From: Quillaja saponaria
Lineage: Eukaryota; Streptophyta; Magnoliopsida; Fabales; Quillajaceae
NCBI GenBank assembly: GCA_029379385.1
Contig: CM055613.1
Span: forward strand, 18,122,001 to 18,186,000
Reading direction: 5' to 3'
DNA: 64,000 bases
Numbering within the stretch: position 1 is the stretch's first letter; every line of letters begins with the position of its first letter. Below the pieces are notes generated by a model. It had not been told where the DNA came from. It was given only the letters and a program-made list of their open reading frames with translations, and ran no database searches. Below are positions 10,380-21,852 of this stretch, piece by piece. Made by a program: the position numbers and the translations under genes.

Positions 10380-13300
10380 CCACTCTTCGTCTCAAGTCAT
10401 TCTAAATCATTTTTAAGATTATGTCTTGGCACTACATGAAGAAGAATATTGTAATCCTAATAGTTACATGCAGTTGATGGATTCTTCATCCTCTTTTTTT
10501 ATAATACATACACATCAAGACATGCTATCTATTACGTATATATTATAATATATGCTTTCTTGCAAGAAATGTACTCACTCATACTGTATATGTATGAATA
10601 TATTTCGGTCAACTATTAGGACTTGATTTTCTCAACCAATCACCTCTCTCCTGTCAAAAGCCCAAAATGAAGATGTTCAGGCGATGTAACTATACTACAA
10701 TGTCAAATTTAGCAGTTGAAGGTACTTTTATATTTTTTGAATTAAGGTGTGATTGATTAGAAAAATTTACTTAATAGAACTGAGATGGTATAGAACTCAA
10801 GCAGGGCTGGTTGACTTTTCTAATGAAGTAAGCATAAAAGTTTTCCAAGGTCTATGCCTGGTATGCACCCAAATAGGCTGAGTAACTTCCTCTGACAATA
10901 GCTTTTATGTCCAACATTTTACCAACGACCCCACTACGTATTCCAACTGAACCTATGGTTAAGTTAGCTACAGACGCCTTACCACCTTCCTCCAAAGTCA
11001 TCTCCAGAAAAAAGTAGTCCATTTATAAACATTCTCCTGGAGAAGTCCTCAAAGTTAGCAGCACTAGAAGCTTCTGGGTCTAATGCATATGTCCTAGTTT
11101 CATGTCCTACAGTTTGACATCTATCTTTTTTCTTTTTCCATAAGTATACCATCTATATATTCCAATTTTGATTTGTAATTCACTGTGTCACTTTTTCTTA
11201 TCTAACTCAAAGTCGTTTTCTGCAATAACATTTTCTTTCTTTCCCTAGGTTAGCCAATTCCAAAGGGGAAGAACAATGAAAGGAAGAAGCAACTCCCTAT
11301 CTATAAAGAATCTTGTAAACATGTCCTTCAGCAATACTGTCTCATTATTTTCTTTCTCTAGGCTATTTACATCTATTACACGTGTAGATTCATGATATTA
11401 ATTGCAATTTATGGTGCCTGGTTGCTGGTGTTGTAGTTTATGTTAAATGGATGGGATTTGTGGATTGGGTTCTTCGTTAATTGGCTGAAGTTTAGTCATA
11501 CAAACTTGTGTTATGAAATGTTTATGGTTGTAGAACTCCTATGTAGTCCTTAAGGTTGCTGCCGCTTTATCTATTATTTATTTTTGGAAAAAATTAATCA
11601 TTACCAACCATCCATGGTTAGTCGGTATGTTTTAAAAAATGAGCATGTAATTACCAACCAATTTCTATTACTGACCAACCAAGAAATTGGTCGGTAATTA
11701 CAAAGAACCTTCCTGGTTGGTTGGTAATTACCTACCAACCGTATAGTTAGTCAGTCATTACTTGGTTGGTATTAGCAACCTCAATTTTCCCTACCACCCT
11801 TTACCGATCAACAATTGGTCGGTAAATCTTTAACGACCAACTTTTCCTCATTACCGACCAACAACAGTTTTCTTGTAGTGATTTCTTCTTTTGCTAAGTT
11901 GGAAATTTTTGGTATCAAGTATTAGGATTTTGTTTAGTATGACTTCTTTTTATCAAAATCACTAGCAAATGGTTGAAGTTCTTGTAAAGTAATATTGTTT
12001 TAGTCTCTCTGAAGTCTGATAAAATGGATATTGTAGATGCCATGATGAGGTATGTTCTCAAATTACTTGATGAATCACGTTCTTTGAAGACGTACTCCTT
12101 TAGGTTAGAGCTTTTCTTTTCTTTTGTTTTTGTTTGGATAAATTTGAACAGATGCAATCCTTTAGCAGCCACTAGTAACTTCCATAAAATGCAAGATGCT
12201 TTGAATATTAATAAGGATAGATATGCTTTACAAATATATTGCATTTGCACAATGTGGTATGTTACATGCCTCCTGTTAAGTCACCATTCGAAGAAGGAAA
12301 AAAGAAAAAGATTAAAGGCTGCCTTCATGTTAATTAGAAATCTAAGTAAGAAAATTTTAAAAAAAATTAAATTTTTTTTATTGCATGACTCCAAGATTCA
12401 ACTAAAAATAAAAATTCAGTTGCTGACTTCCAGTTAAGCTGAAACCTATGTAAGATTTGGTCTGCTGCTTGTTATTTTTAATACCAGATTATTGATCTAG
12501 CTTGGATTCTGTTTATTTATCATTGATTATCATGCTTTGTTTTTGTTTTTGTTTGTTTTTTCTTCTTTTGTTTTTTTTTTTTTTTTTTTTCTCTTGGGAT
12601 TTATGGATATGATTTGGTATTTTGTTTATGGTTCTGAAGCTTTTTAGAATTTAACTTGTTATATTGCTTTTATCAGGATTTTTTATTTATTTATTTTGTT
12701 TCAATATAATGATGAAAGTTTAGTTAATGGCTACAAATGAAAATGGGGGTTTACTCATCATACCCTTATATTCATGGATTGTCATTGGTATTCATTAGAT
12801 TTATTATGTTGAGGCATTGATTACCCATGTAAATCACATACTTTGTCTCTTTGGTCTTTTCACCCATTTATTTCTTACTCTCTTGTAAATTTTTGTGTGA
12901 ACTTTTTTAATGTAGCATTTTTTAAATAAAGATTATCTGTGTAATGTGAACCTTTTATGATCCCAGGGATTAAGAAAACTAGATAAACTCTACAATTTTA
13001 ATGGATAGACATTGTTATTATTAGAATCCAAGAGCTACAAGAAATTGATTTTTGAATGAAAATAAGATTCAAGCAAAGATATGGCTCCCTCAACTACATG
13101 GTAGGTGTGGAAAAACGTGTATAATACTGCCACCGTCTTAACTCGTTGCTTCATTTAAAATTACAAGGCATAATAAACTTTTCTTTTACTTTTATTTTCA
13201 TTGATTATGCTATTATGGACAACTTTTTGTATCTTAGACTTAAACATCGCAAAAGTAAGAAGAGAAGAATGAATGAAACACTTTGATGGAACTTTCTTGC

Positions 13301-14874
13301 AAGTTACTGCAATTGGGAACTAGTTGAGTCCTATTTCATTTTTATTTGAAAACTTCCATTATTTTCCAAACTTAAAACTGGGCGAGTGTCGTAATCATAA
13401 GAGACCTTAATTTGAGTGGTCAGTTCATCATATTGTGAAAACAGGGTTAAGGGATGACTTTGTGGAAGTTTCTAGACTCTAGTTGCCATTGTAGTGACTA
13501 TGACTGCAGTCTGACACTTTCTAAAGAGAAAAATAAATAGGAAAATGAACATGAAATGCACTGAAACTAAATCAGAAATTTAACTAGACAACTAGAATAC
13601 CATGTAGAAGGGATATAAAAATTTCTACAAATCACAGACTCTGTCACTTTGGATTTTATATTCCTTCTTAGTATTTGCTGGAAGACATTAATGCTTGTCA
13701 TTATGTTAGGTTTTCATGATCAATATAAAATAGTTATAAATTCTTGTAACTCCATGTTGTATCATTTGGTCCATGCTAGACACAATTCTTTTTTCTTTAT
13801 TTAAAATTTTCTCATCTTTCTTTGATATTTTATATTGCATATTTTTATTTTCAAGAAATGAGTTAGTGAATTCTTCTGAAGTAGGTTATCATATTATGTG
13901 TTATTTTGTGTATGTAACTTGTTACTAAGGATGGATTTGTGTCTTATGCAGATTAATCTAGTGGGCTGCATTTAATTGCTCATCCCCCTTGGACTTTATC
14001 CAAATAGGTATATATATTATTGCAGTGGATATTATCTTTTTGCCTAATTTTTTATTGTTAGTAAAAAAAATGTGCATGTGGCTGCTATTTTATAGACAAA
14101 TGTGAGATATTAAACTTTTTTGACCTACATTGATGTTCATAACCACTTTGCATATTGTTGGCTCTGTCAACTAAAGCTCAACCTTTTTTTTTTTTTTTAA
14201 TGGTGATTTATTAGGTGATGCTAACATGTTTCATAGTTATATAAAATTAAATTAAGAATAATTTATAACATATTTGTTGTAATTATTTTAGGATGCACAT
14301 CTTACATTGGGCCCGTTATACTTTAGTCAACAAGATGATAAGTAAGGTTCAGACGATGAAAATTTAGGATTAGTAGATGATTTTTAGATCGATGTACTAT
14401 TTGATATATTGTAAATATCATTATGATGTTTTTCTGCAAAATAATATTTTATTTATACAAATTTTGATTTTAAATATGAATAAGTATTTACATGTATAAA
14501 TTAAAAAATTAAATAAAGATAGAAGAAAGATATCAAATATTTCTATATGTGTCTGCCTTTTAATTATCAGCGTTGGCAATTTGCATTCTCAAATATCCAT
14601 TAACTATTTGAGTCTACATTTTCTTGTTTGCATTGCACACATAAATAATATTGCGTCTGCTCTGCAGACATTGATCTTTTGTCAACTGTTATTAGCTTCT
14701 AGCATCTGCGCAGATATCGTCTATGTCAGCGTAAACACAAATAATGTTATCTGCATCTATGGTAGTTGCATCTAGTTATCAGTCTCTAGTAGAAAACATA
14801 GATTACTATCTGCGTTTGCAAAAGTATTCTTTGTCTACATTTGGCAAACACAAATAATGTAATCTCTTGTAATA
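5948..14874. mobile_element. Outer CACTA-type DNA transposon, non-autonomous, carrying a nested CACTA
   Basis: The left end is CACTACAAGAAAT. The right end, read inward on the minus strand, is TATTACAAGAGAT, the same terminus with two C-to-T changes in its first three bases. Both ends are flanked by the 3-bp duplication cat (5945-5947 and 14875-14877), the size CACTA transposases make. Subterminal zones (about 5970-6520 and 14530-14870) share short direct and inverted motifs such as gcgtctg, gcagac and gcaaacgcaaat, typical of CACTA subterminal repeats. No TNP2-like transposase frame is visible. A pyrimidine-rich, 5'-UTR-like stretch lies at 6560-6720. Subtracting the inner element leaves about 4.0 kb. 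Confidence 0.75.
6984..11880. mobile_element. Inner CACTA-type DNA transposon, non-autonomous
   Basis: The left end is CAGTACAAGAAAA and the right end (minus strand) is CACTACAAGAAAA, a 12 of 13 match. The 3-bp duplication att flanks it (6981-6983 and 11881-11883). The first 350 bp and last 300 bp are packed with the subterminal motif ACCGACCAAC and its complement GTTGGTCGGT, unrelated to the motifs of the host element. No transposase domain is seen in the interior, only short frames. Features include a T-run at 10351-10379 and a 5'-UTR-like pyrimidine-rich segment near 7375-7450. It must be mobilised in trans, if at all. Confidence 0.85.
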
Positions 14875-14877
14875 CAT

Positions 14878-15940
14878 TTCGTCATCTTACTAGGTTCTAA
14901 CGTATCGGTTGGGTAGTCCACGGTCCACAGAGGCCTGGAAGGATCTTTGACGGGTATTAAATAATGTGCTGGTTTAACAAATGGATGATGGGTGAAGGTT
15001 AGGCTTTTGAGCCAATGACCGAGAGTTGAGTGTAATTGATCAGTCAGTTTTTTTACCCCTTTCATAAGGGTACTTAGGGCTCTATAGAGCCTAATGAGTA
15101 ATGAAAGGGTGTCATCTCCTAAAGAGTTAGTGAATGGGACACGTGTCTTGTTCTTGTTAGTATCTGCCCAAGTGGCGGCTTCTTACTGGACCAACATATT
15201 TTGTACTAACATCAGTCCCTCCAAACCAAATGTATAAGCCTCGGGTTCCAGGTATTTTGGGGTTGATACATTTCGAGACTCAAAACGTTTAGTCCTCATA
15301 CCACCTAGTCGGATTGCCGTGTGATCTTTGTAAGCATGGATTACCTAGGTATCTATTTATTGAGCTTCATCATTGGGCTCATTTCTCAAAATTTATTTAA
15401 CGATAGTCTAATAGATTACTATGCATGGGTTGGATTCCTAAAGGTTTTATGCCACGTAGCAAACAAAGATAAGGCATGACTATCTGTGTCAGTCCTCTTT
15501 TGTCCTATATAAAGGATTCTTGAGAATTTTATTATTCACTTCTCAAAACTTGATAGAGAAACTCTGCCCAATCCTCTGTGCTGTGTCTTGCCTTAAATCT
15601 TTCCCGATCTTCTTTTCCTTTCTCTTCTAGGTATGAATTCATTACTTTGTCTTTATGTCGATCACTTCTTGTAAGTCTTCGTATTCTAGATCTAATTATT
15701 CTACCTCCATGGATTCTTAGGCTGGTCATCGGCTTATTGACCCTTCTCTCAGCCATGCTCCATTTGACTAAGATGTACACCTCAATGAGGTTAAGAATAG
15801 GGGTGTGATGCTGAGGCGATCCATAATGTCAATAAGAATCTTGAACATGTGCTTCTTTGCAGAGCTCTGTTATTTCAGAAGAATTGGTGGTCGATTTTGA
15901 TGCTCTTGTTAGTATTACTATCCAAGAGTCAATCAATGGT
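14878..15940 (+). mobile_element. LTR-like region with plus-strand promoter, no coding capacity seen
   Basis: It contains a TATA box (TATATAAA, 15506-15513) about 30 bp before a transcript-start-like segment, and an ACGTG element in tgggacacgtgtc near 15140. Together these suggest the U3/R part of an LTR, perhaps the one starting at 5730. I see no gag or pol homology. The short frames on both strands at 15530-15810 look incidental. Confidence 0.35.
15506..15513 (+). promoter_or_regulatory. Candidate TATA box of an LTR promoter
   Basis: TATATAAA in the context tgtccTATATAAAgg, on the plus strand. It is a good match to plant core promoters in otherwise unassigned LTR-like sequence. Confidence 0.35.
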
Positions 15941-16270
15941 TGTAATGACACATTCATTTGTATTTAATGCATAAAATTATATTATATAGGCATTTTTTAA
16001 TTATGCGTTTAAATGAGATTTTCTATAACCATGTTTAAAGTCCACAGAATAATAATTATGTATGCATAATGATGATGTTAATGATAATTGTGAGATGTGT
16101 TATGCATATAGTTTTATTCTAAAACATTCCTAGTTAATGAATCATTAAGAATAAGGATATTAATGATTCTTCAAGACTAGCATATGTTATATCATTATCT
16201 TATAAAGAGAGTAGTAATTTTATAACTACAACCATGATGATGCTTAGACAAACATATGGGTGATTGCTTG
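15941..16270 (+). mobile_element. Fragment of a copia LTR, same family as the element at 21853-36364
   Basis: It begins TGTAATGACAC and follows, base by base with mismatches, the reverse complement of 36364 back to about 36060, including the shared stretches agaataataatt and aatgaatcat. It is the outer end of that copia LTR in plus orientation, without its internal region, and it runs straight into the tandem array that follows. Confidence 0.7.
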
Positions 16271-16575
16271 GCTAGGCAATGAATCGGCCGTTTAAAGGAT
16301 ATTGGCCTCATAAGCATTCACAAACATGCCCGCCCTTCATGGGCACTTTGTTTGGCTAGGCGGTATGCCTGCCATTTAAAGGCTCTTGGCCTCATGAAGG
16401 GACCGTTTACAAACACGTGTTCTCCTTTCATGGGTGCTTTATTTGGTTGGGCGGTATACCCGCCATCTATGGGCTCTTGGCCTCATAAGGACCAATATAC
16501 AAATGTGTTCGCCTTTTATGGGCACCTTATCTAGCTGGGCAATATGCCCATCGTTTAAGGGCATTTGTCTAAGTC
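16257..16575. repeat. Degenerate tandem repeat, period 83-91 bp, about 4 copies
   Basis: Units begin tgggtgat at 16257, tgggcact at 16340, tgggtgct at 16431 and tgggcacc at 16519. Each contains ttggctagg/ttgggcgg, cc(a/g)(t/c)ttaaagg, cttggcctcat and acaaac(a/g)cg. It lies at the inner end of the copia LTR fragment and looks like an expansion that started within LTR sequence. Confidence 0.75.
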
Positions 16576-16744
16576 ATTGTATCTTATGCGAGTTAATTCT
16601 TTCAAAATATGGGACAAGATGAGATTTACTTGATAACATAGAATAAACATAAGATTAATTTAAAGTAACAAAGCTATTTTCAAACGACAAGTGAGCCATT
16701 TATTATTTTTCCATTGAGTTATTTTCAAAAGGCATGTGTTCCTC

Positions 16745-17569
16745 GTTCATTAATGGTACTAGTGGGGGTGGTCAATATTAAACATGTCGGGGATGAGTTT
16801 TCAACAGTCATCTTGTAAACGATATGCTCGGTCCATGGTGAGAACATCATCTATTACATAGGGGCCTTCCCATTTATGTTTGAACTTTCCCTATGAGTTA
16901 TCTCTTGCCTAGAATCGATTAGCATGTAGCACCATGTCTCCCTTTCTTAAGACTACTTTTTTACCTCGAGAACCAAAATACCTTGTAGCTTTTTACTAAT
17001 AAATAGTCATCCTAACAAGGGTGGCTTCCCGAGCTTCTTCCAACCGGTCGGGATTTCCTCTTAGTCATTCCTCATTCAGAATGAAGTCAAACTACTTGGT
17101 CTAGTTAGATGGTAGGCCAATCTCTATAGGGATGATTGCTTCTGAGTCGTAGGCCAGGTTGAAAGGTGATTCTCCAGTTGCAGCACCGGTTGTTGTTCTT
17201 TAAGACCATAATACATGGTATAACTTAGCTTCCCAATCCATGTTTTCCAGGTTGATCTTCTTGGTTAGCCCCTCCAAAATGTATTTATTTATGGTCTCAG
17301 CATGGTCATTTATATTGTGGGTAGCCAAGTAATGAAAATCTAATGTCGACTCCTAGATCCTTTCACCAAGTCTTCATTGGTTGGCAGTCAAACTGGGGGT
17401 CGTGATCAGTGATAATTACCTTTGGAATTTCAAATATGCACATCATATTCTTCCATAAAAATTTGATGACCGAATTCGACATAATGGAATGGGTAAGCAC
17501 AACCCCTACCCACATCGTGAAATAATCTATCACCACAAACAAATACTTTTTCTACTTCATTCTTTTGTT
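16745..17569 (-). pseudogene. Ty3/gypsy (Tat-like) integrase, core and C-terminal part, decayed
   Basis: Read on the minus strand, starting at 17569, the translation gives KKYLFVVIDYFTMWV, then IPKVIITDHDPQFD, then segments matching the usual KDLG-D-RFS, WRITFQPGL and GPYIVDDV-type integrase and linker blocks, with several stops and frame shifts. The Asp of the ITD motif belongs to the DDE catalytic core of the family. The upstream part of the same integrase is displaced by the solo LTR to 18851 and by further elements beyond. It is the most downstream surviving part of the old minus-strand gypsy element that spans to 39332. Confidence 0.8.
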
Positions 17570-17574
17570 GTGGG

Positions 17575-18845
17575 TGATAAGTATTTGCAATACTTATTAC
17601 ATGTCCTTTTGATTCATGTTATTTTTATGTTCTTGAGTTTTAGTTTAAGTTTTGCTTAGTTAAGTTTATTTCGTATTATGGTGTTCAATTCTAGTTGAAT
17701 ATTCTTAGGATTTAGCCCTTAATTATGAATTTCATTCATTCTTAACTTAGTTTGTGTGCTTTGAAGAATTTAGCTTAAAAAAGACCTCTTTGAAGTCAAA
17801 TTGGAGGCAAATAAAGATTTCCTACACTTTCGGTGCCATAGACATGGAAAAAGGGAGCTATAGTGCCTAAAATCATGCAAGAAAGCAACCAAAGAGAGAT
17901 GTCTAGCACCATGGTGCCTACCATGATGCATTCCTTCGAAATTCAATGTCGCGGTGCCGAAAAAGCATGGCTACAGTGTTGGCCCAATTCCTAATCCAAA
18001 TTGAATTTAAATTGAGGGTTTTAAAGAGGTGATAGTTAAAGCTGGAAGACTGACGATCTTATAGTTTTCTTTATTCTACTTACTCTTTACTTTCCTTGTA
18101 TTTGTTTGATCTTTTCTTTATTTGAATCCATCTTTACACTAAATGGAATGGAGTAGTTTTATTTCTAGGATTGCAATGGAATTCAACATGCAGCTTGGTA
18201 TTATGTTATTTATTGATTGCTTTGAGTTTGCTACATGAGTTATTTATTTTATTCTATACTTAATGCTTCTAATTGATTGACTATCTTTTAGATTGATTTG
18301 GTAACTTAAAAGAACCTTGATGAAGGAAATCTAGGTTTAGCCTTAGATAAGGTAGAACTTGTTTGAATTCATTCACATGCTTGTTTGAATTTGATTTAGG
18401 ATAGAAATATACCTTTATACCTTATGTAGCCAAGTTAGGTCTATTCTTAACGAGTCTTGCTTAACTCAATTCTCATAGAAATTTAGTAAATTGGATAAGT
18501 GATATATTATTATAAGGAACTCAAAAGATACTTATAATTGAATAAGAACACTAGGTTAATAATTTGATACCATAACTAAGTATGATAAGATAATAATAAT
18601 CCAAGTGAAGTGTTGAGGAAAGTTGTAATTGTAGGTTTTCTCTATTAGATTCCTAAGTCTACTTGCTTTAGTTTTGTTTAGTTATAAATCCCAATCTCAA
18701 AGTTTCATTCACTTGGATAAAGTTAGGATTGGTTAAATTTCGTACTTATTGATTGTTAGATTTAATTCCTCGTGGGAACAATCTCTACTCACCACATTAT
18801 TACCTGTAAACGATACATGCGCCTGCGTTAGTAAAGTCTATAATA
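17575..18845 (+). mobile_element. Solo LTR (Athila/Tat-like family) inside the gypsy integrase
   Basis: It begins TGATAAGTATTTGC, ends with a decayed terminus (ataata), and is flanked by identical 5-bp duplications gtggg (17570-17574 and 18846-18850). Host integrase coding resumes on both sides. It belongs to the same LTR family as those at 18922, 20315, 29363 and 33247: shared blocks are cttattacatgtcc, ttcttgagttttagtt and cgatac(a/g)tgc near the end. A lone LTR with a perfect target duplication implies LTR-LTR recombination that removed the body. Confidence 0.85.
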
Positions 18846-18921
18846 GTGGGGAAATGGCCAAAGGATGTCCAATCCTGAAATTGCAAAAGGCTAAGGACTT
18901 GAGATAGGGCAAAGAAGGGTG
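18846..18921 (-). pseudogene. Gypsy integrase sliver between two LTR insertions
   Basis: On the minus strand one frame reads PFAISGLDILWPFP, equivalent to the PWPFA-WG-DI-GPFP block just ahead of the integrase core in Tat-like gypsy elements. It joins the parts at 17569 and 21651 of one host element. Confidence 0.7.
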
Positions 18922-19510
18922 TGATAAGTCTTTGAATTATACTTATTACATATCATAAACACATTTATTTTAACTATGTTCTTGAGTTTTAGTTAAATTT
19001 TGCTTAGTGTTTAGTTAATTATTATCGAGTCCTTGTTATATTAGGATGTTAAATCCTAATTGATTTTCACTATGATAGGTTTTTAATGAGTTCTAACTTA
19101 TATTAACTTAGTGTTTTGAGAGTTTAATGCTTAAAGGAGTCCCATTAGAAGTCAAATTTGGGCCTAAAACACTCAAAAATTACAAAACTGTGTGTGTTGC
19201 CAAGACTAGGCTAGGGCTATGGTACCAGAAAATTGGGGCCACAACACTATGGATAGAGCCAAAAAGTTGGTGCTGGTGCTCAACGTTATACTTCCTCTGA
19301 TTTTCAGTGGCATGGGACCAGAATAAGCACTAGCGTGATTCTTAATCTAAATAGAACTCAAATTGAGGAGTTTAAAGCCTATTTAAAAGAGGATTAGCTT
19401 GGGAATTCAAATCACACAATTGAACTATAGAAAAGGGAGCTATCAAGAGTGCAAGAATGCAAGAGGAGCTTAGATGATAATTGTTTGAAGATTGACAACT
19501 TTTTAGTTTT

Positions 19511-19541
<31 letters not shown>

Positions 19542-20301
19542 CCTTCATCTCTTTTAGTTTTTATTGTGTTTACTTTGATGTGGATTTTATTTGAATTTAT
19601 GTCTATGCTAGGTAGCATGAACTAATTCATTCTCTAGGATTACAAAACTCAACATGTAGCTTGGAATATATTTATTGATTGGTATTGGACTTGTTTATTT
19701 AATTCTATGCATAATGATTCTAATTGATTAGGTACCAATTAGATTGATGTGGAAACTAAAAGGAAACTTGATGAAGAGAATTTAGGTTTAGCCTTGATTG
19801 AAATAGCACTTGTTTGAATTCATTCAACTAGATAGATGAGTTTGATTCGTATGTAAGATATACATATACCTCTATACCTTGTGTAGCCTAAGTAAGTCTA
19901 ATCTTAATACTAAATTCTTTTAAAAATATAGTGAATTAGTTAAGTGAGGTATTATTATAATCAACTCAAAATATACTTATAATTGAATTAGAACCTTAGG
20001 TTAACAATGTGGTACCATAACTAAGCATGATAATATGAGAATAATTCAAGTGAAGTGTTGAGGAAAATTGAAATACTAGGCTTTTATCTATTAAATTCTT
20101 AAGTTTAATTTGTCATTAGTTAAGGTTAGTTTAAATTAGGTACTTTCACCCTAATTCGTGTGTTTCGATAAAATTAAGATTTGTGTTAATTTTAGTACTT
20201 AGATAGATATTAGTTTCAATTCTTCGTGGGTTCAACACTCTACTTAATTATTTTATTACTTGTTAAGGATACGTGCACTTGTGTGATTAAAATCGACAAC
20301 A
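18922..20301 (+). mobile_element. First LTR of a collapsed LTR-LTR pair
   Basis: It begins TGATAAGTCTTTG and ends atcgacaaca, 1380 bp. Homologous along its length to the LTR at 20315-21650 and to the LTRs of the element at 29363-34662. Flank: gggtg before it versus aggta after the second LTR, an imperfect target duplication differing by two transitions. Confidence 0.85.
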
Positions 20302-20314
20302 AGTTCTTGGGGTG
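20302..20314 (+). other. 13-bp remnant of an LTR-element interior
   Basis: The string agttcttggggtg is all that separates the two LTRs. In the intact relative, the interior starts agtttttggc (just before the primer site) and ends aagttttggggtg (polypurine tract). The remnant reads as the start of one fused to the end of the other, so nearly the whole interior was lost. Confidence 0.8.
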
Positions 20315-21650
20315 TGATAAGTCTTTGAATTAGACTTATTACATATCCTTTTACCCATTTATTTTAGTTATGTGCTTGAGTTTTAGTTGAAGTTTACTTA
20401 GTTTTTAGCTAATTCTTAGTCGAGCCCTTGTTATATTAAGATGTTGAATCCTAATTGACTAGGATTTAGGTTTTTAATTTAAGTTCTAACTTATATTAAC
20501 TTAGTTTATGTGTTTTGAAGGTTTAATGCTTAAAAGAGTCCTATTGGAAGTCAATTCGGGCTCAAAACACTCAAAAATCACAAAATAGCTACTGCTGTCA
20601 AGATCAAGTTATAGGTGTGTTGCTAAGGATAGAGGCCCCTAGAGCCTAGGTGCCAGAAAGCTGGCACCACTATGCTCAGCGTGACACTTCCTTTGATTTT
20701 CAGTGTTGCGATACTGAAATTGCGTGACTGTAGCACTAACATACCTAGTCCAAATGGAACTCAAATTGAGGGTTTAGCTTGAGAATTCAAATCACATAAT
20801 TGAACTAAGTTTTTTTTTAGAGAAAAGGGAGCCATCAAGAGCATAAGCAGGCAATAGGTGCTTGGATGAGAATTGTTTGAAGAATGATAACCTTCTATTT
20901 TTTATTTTTTTTTTATTCATTCCTCTATTTTAGTTTTTATTGTATTTACTTTGATGGTGATTTTATTTGAATTTATGTCTATACTAGGTAGCATGAACTA
21001 ATTTGTTCTCTAGGATTATAATAGAATTTAACATGTAACTTGGATTATATTTATTGATTGTTTAGGATTTCGTATTTGACTTATTTATTTCATTATATGC
21101 TTAATGCTTCTAATTAATTAGCTACCAATTAGATTGATGTGGTAACCTAAAGGAAACTTGACAAAGAGAATTTAGGTTTAGCTTGATTGAAATAGCACTT
21201 GTTTGAATTCATTCACTTAGATGGATGAGTTTGATTTGTATGTATGATAGACATATATCTCTATACCTTGTGTAGCCCAAGTAGGTCTAATCTTAATGAA
21301 TCTTGCTTAACTCAATTCTCAGAGAAATAATGAATTGGTTAAGTTAGGTATTATTATAAACAACTCAAAAGATACTTATAATTGAATTAGAACTTTAAGT
21401 TAACAATGTGTACCATAACAAAGCATGATAATATGAGAATAATTCAAGTGAAGTGTTGAGAGAAATTGTAATTCTAGTCTTTAATTCATTGAATTCTTAA
21501 GTTTAGTTTAAATTAGGTATTTTCACTGTAATTTGTTTGTTTGGATAAAATTAGGATTGTGCTAATTTTAGTATTTAACTAGATAGTAGTTGCAATTCCT
21601 CGTGAGTTTGACATTCTATATGTGTACTTGCATGATTAAAATTGACAACA
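20315..21650 (+). mobile_element. Second LTR of the collapsed LTR-LTR pair
   Basis: It begins TGATAAGTCTTTG and ends attgacaaca, 1336 bp, in direct orientation with the first LTR. The host gypsy integrase zinc-finger region resumes immediately after it. Confidence 0.85.
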
Positions 21651-21852
21651 AGGTAGAAAGGAGCCATTGATTTTGGAAGACCTCTGGCAAATGTCTCAGC
21701 TCTTCACAAACTCTTGAGCGTCCTTTAAAATGGTCGGCCAGTAATGCCTTGCCCTTAGAATTTTGTGTGAAAGATCATGTCCACCAATGTGCAATCCATC
21801 AACACAGTTATGGACTTCTTCCATATCATATGCCACTTCAGACGGTCTAAGG
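21651..21852 (-). pseudogene. Gypsy integrase N-terminal zinc-finger region, fragment
   Basis: On the minus strand it reads DGLHIGGHDLSHKILRARHY, then WPTILKDAQEFVKS, then a stop, then ICQR. This is the H2C2 zinc-binding region that starts the integrase of gypsy elements; the first Cys position is now a stop. The copia element begins at its upstream edge. Confidence 0.8.

Noticed and set aside
12024..12437. 137-codon plus-strand frame and its overlapping minus-strand frame inside the outer CACTA
   Set aside because: No recognisable motif. Lys/Leu/Phe-rich content is as expected from AT-rich DNA, and both strands are open by chance.
15532..15808. Overlapping 76-82 codon frames on both strands
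   Set aside because: They lie in LTR-like sequence downstream of a TATA box, with no protein similarity that I recognise.
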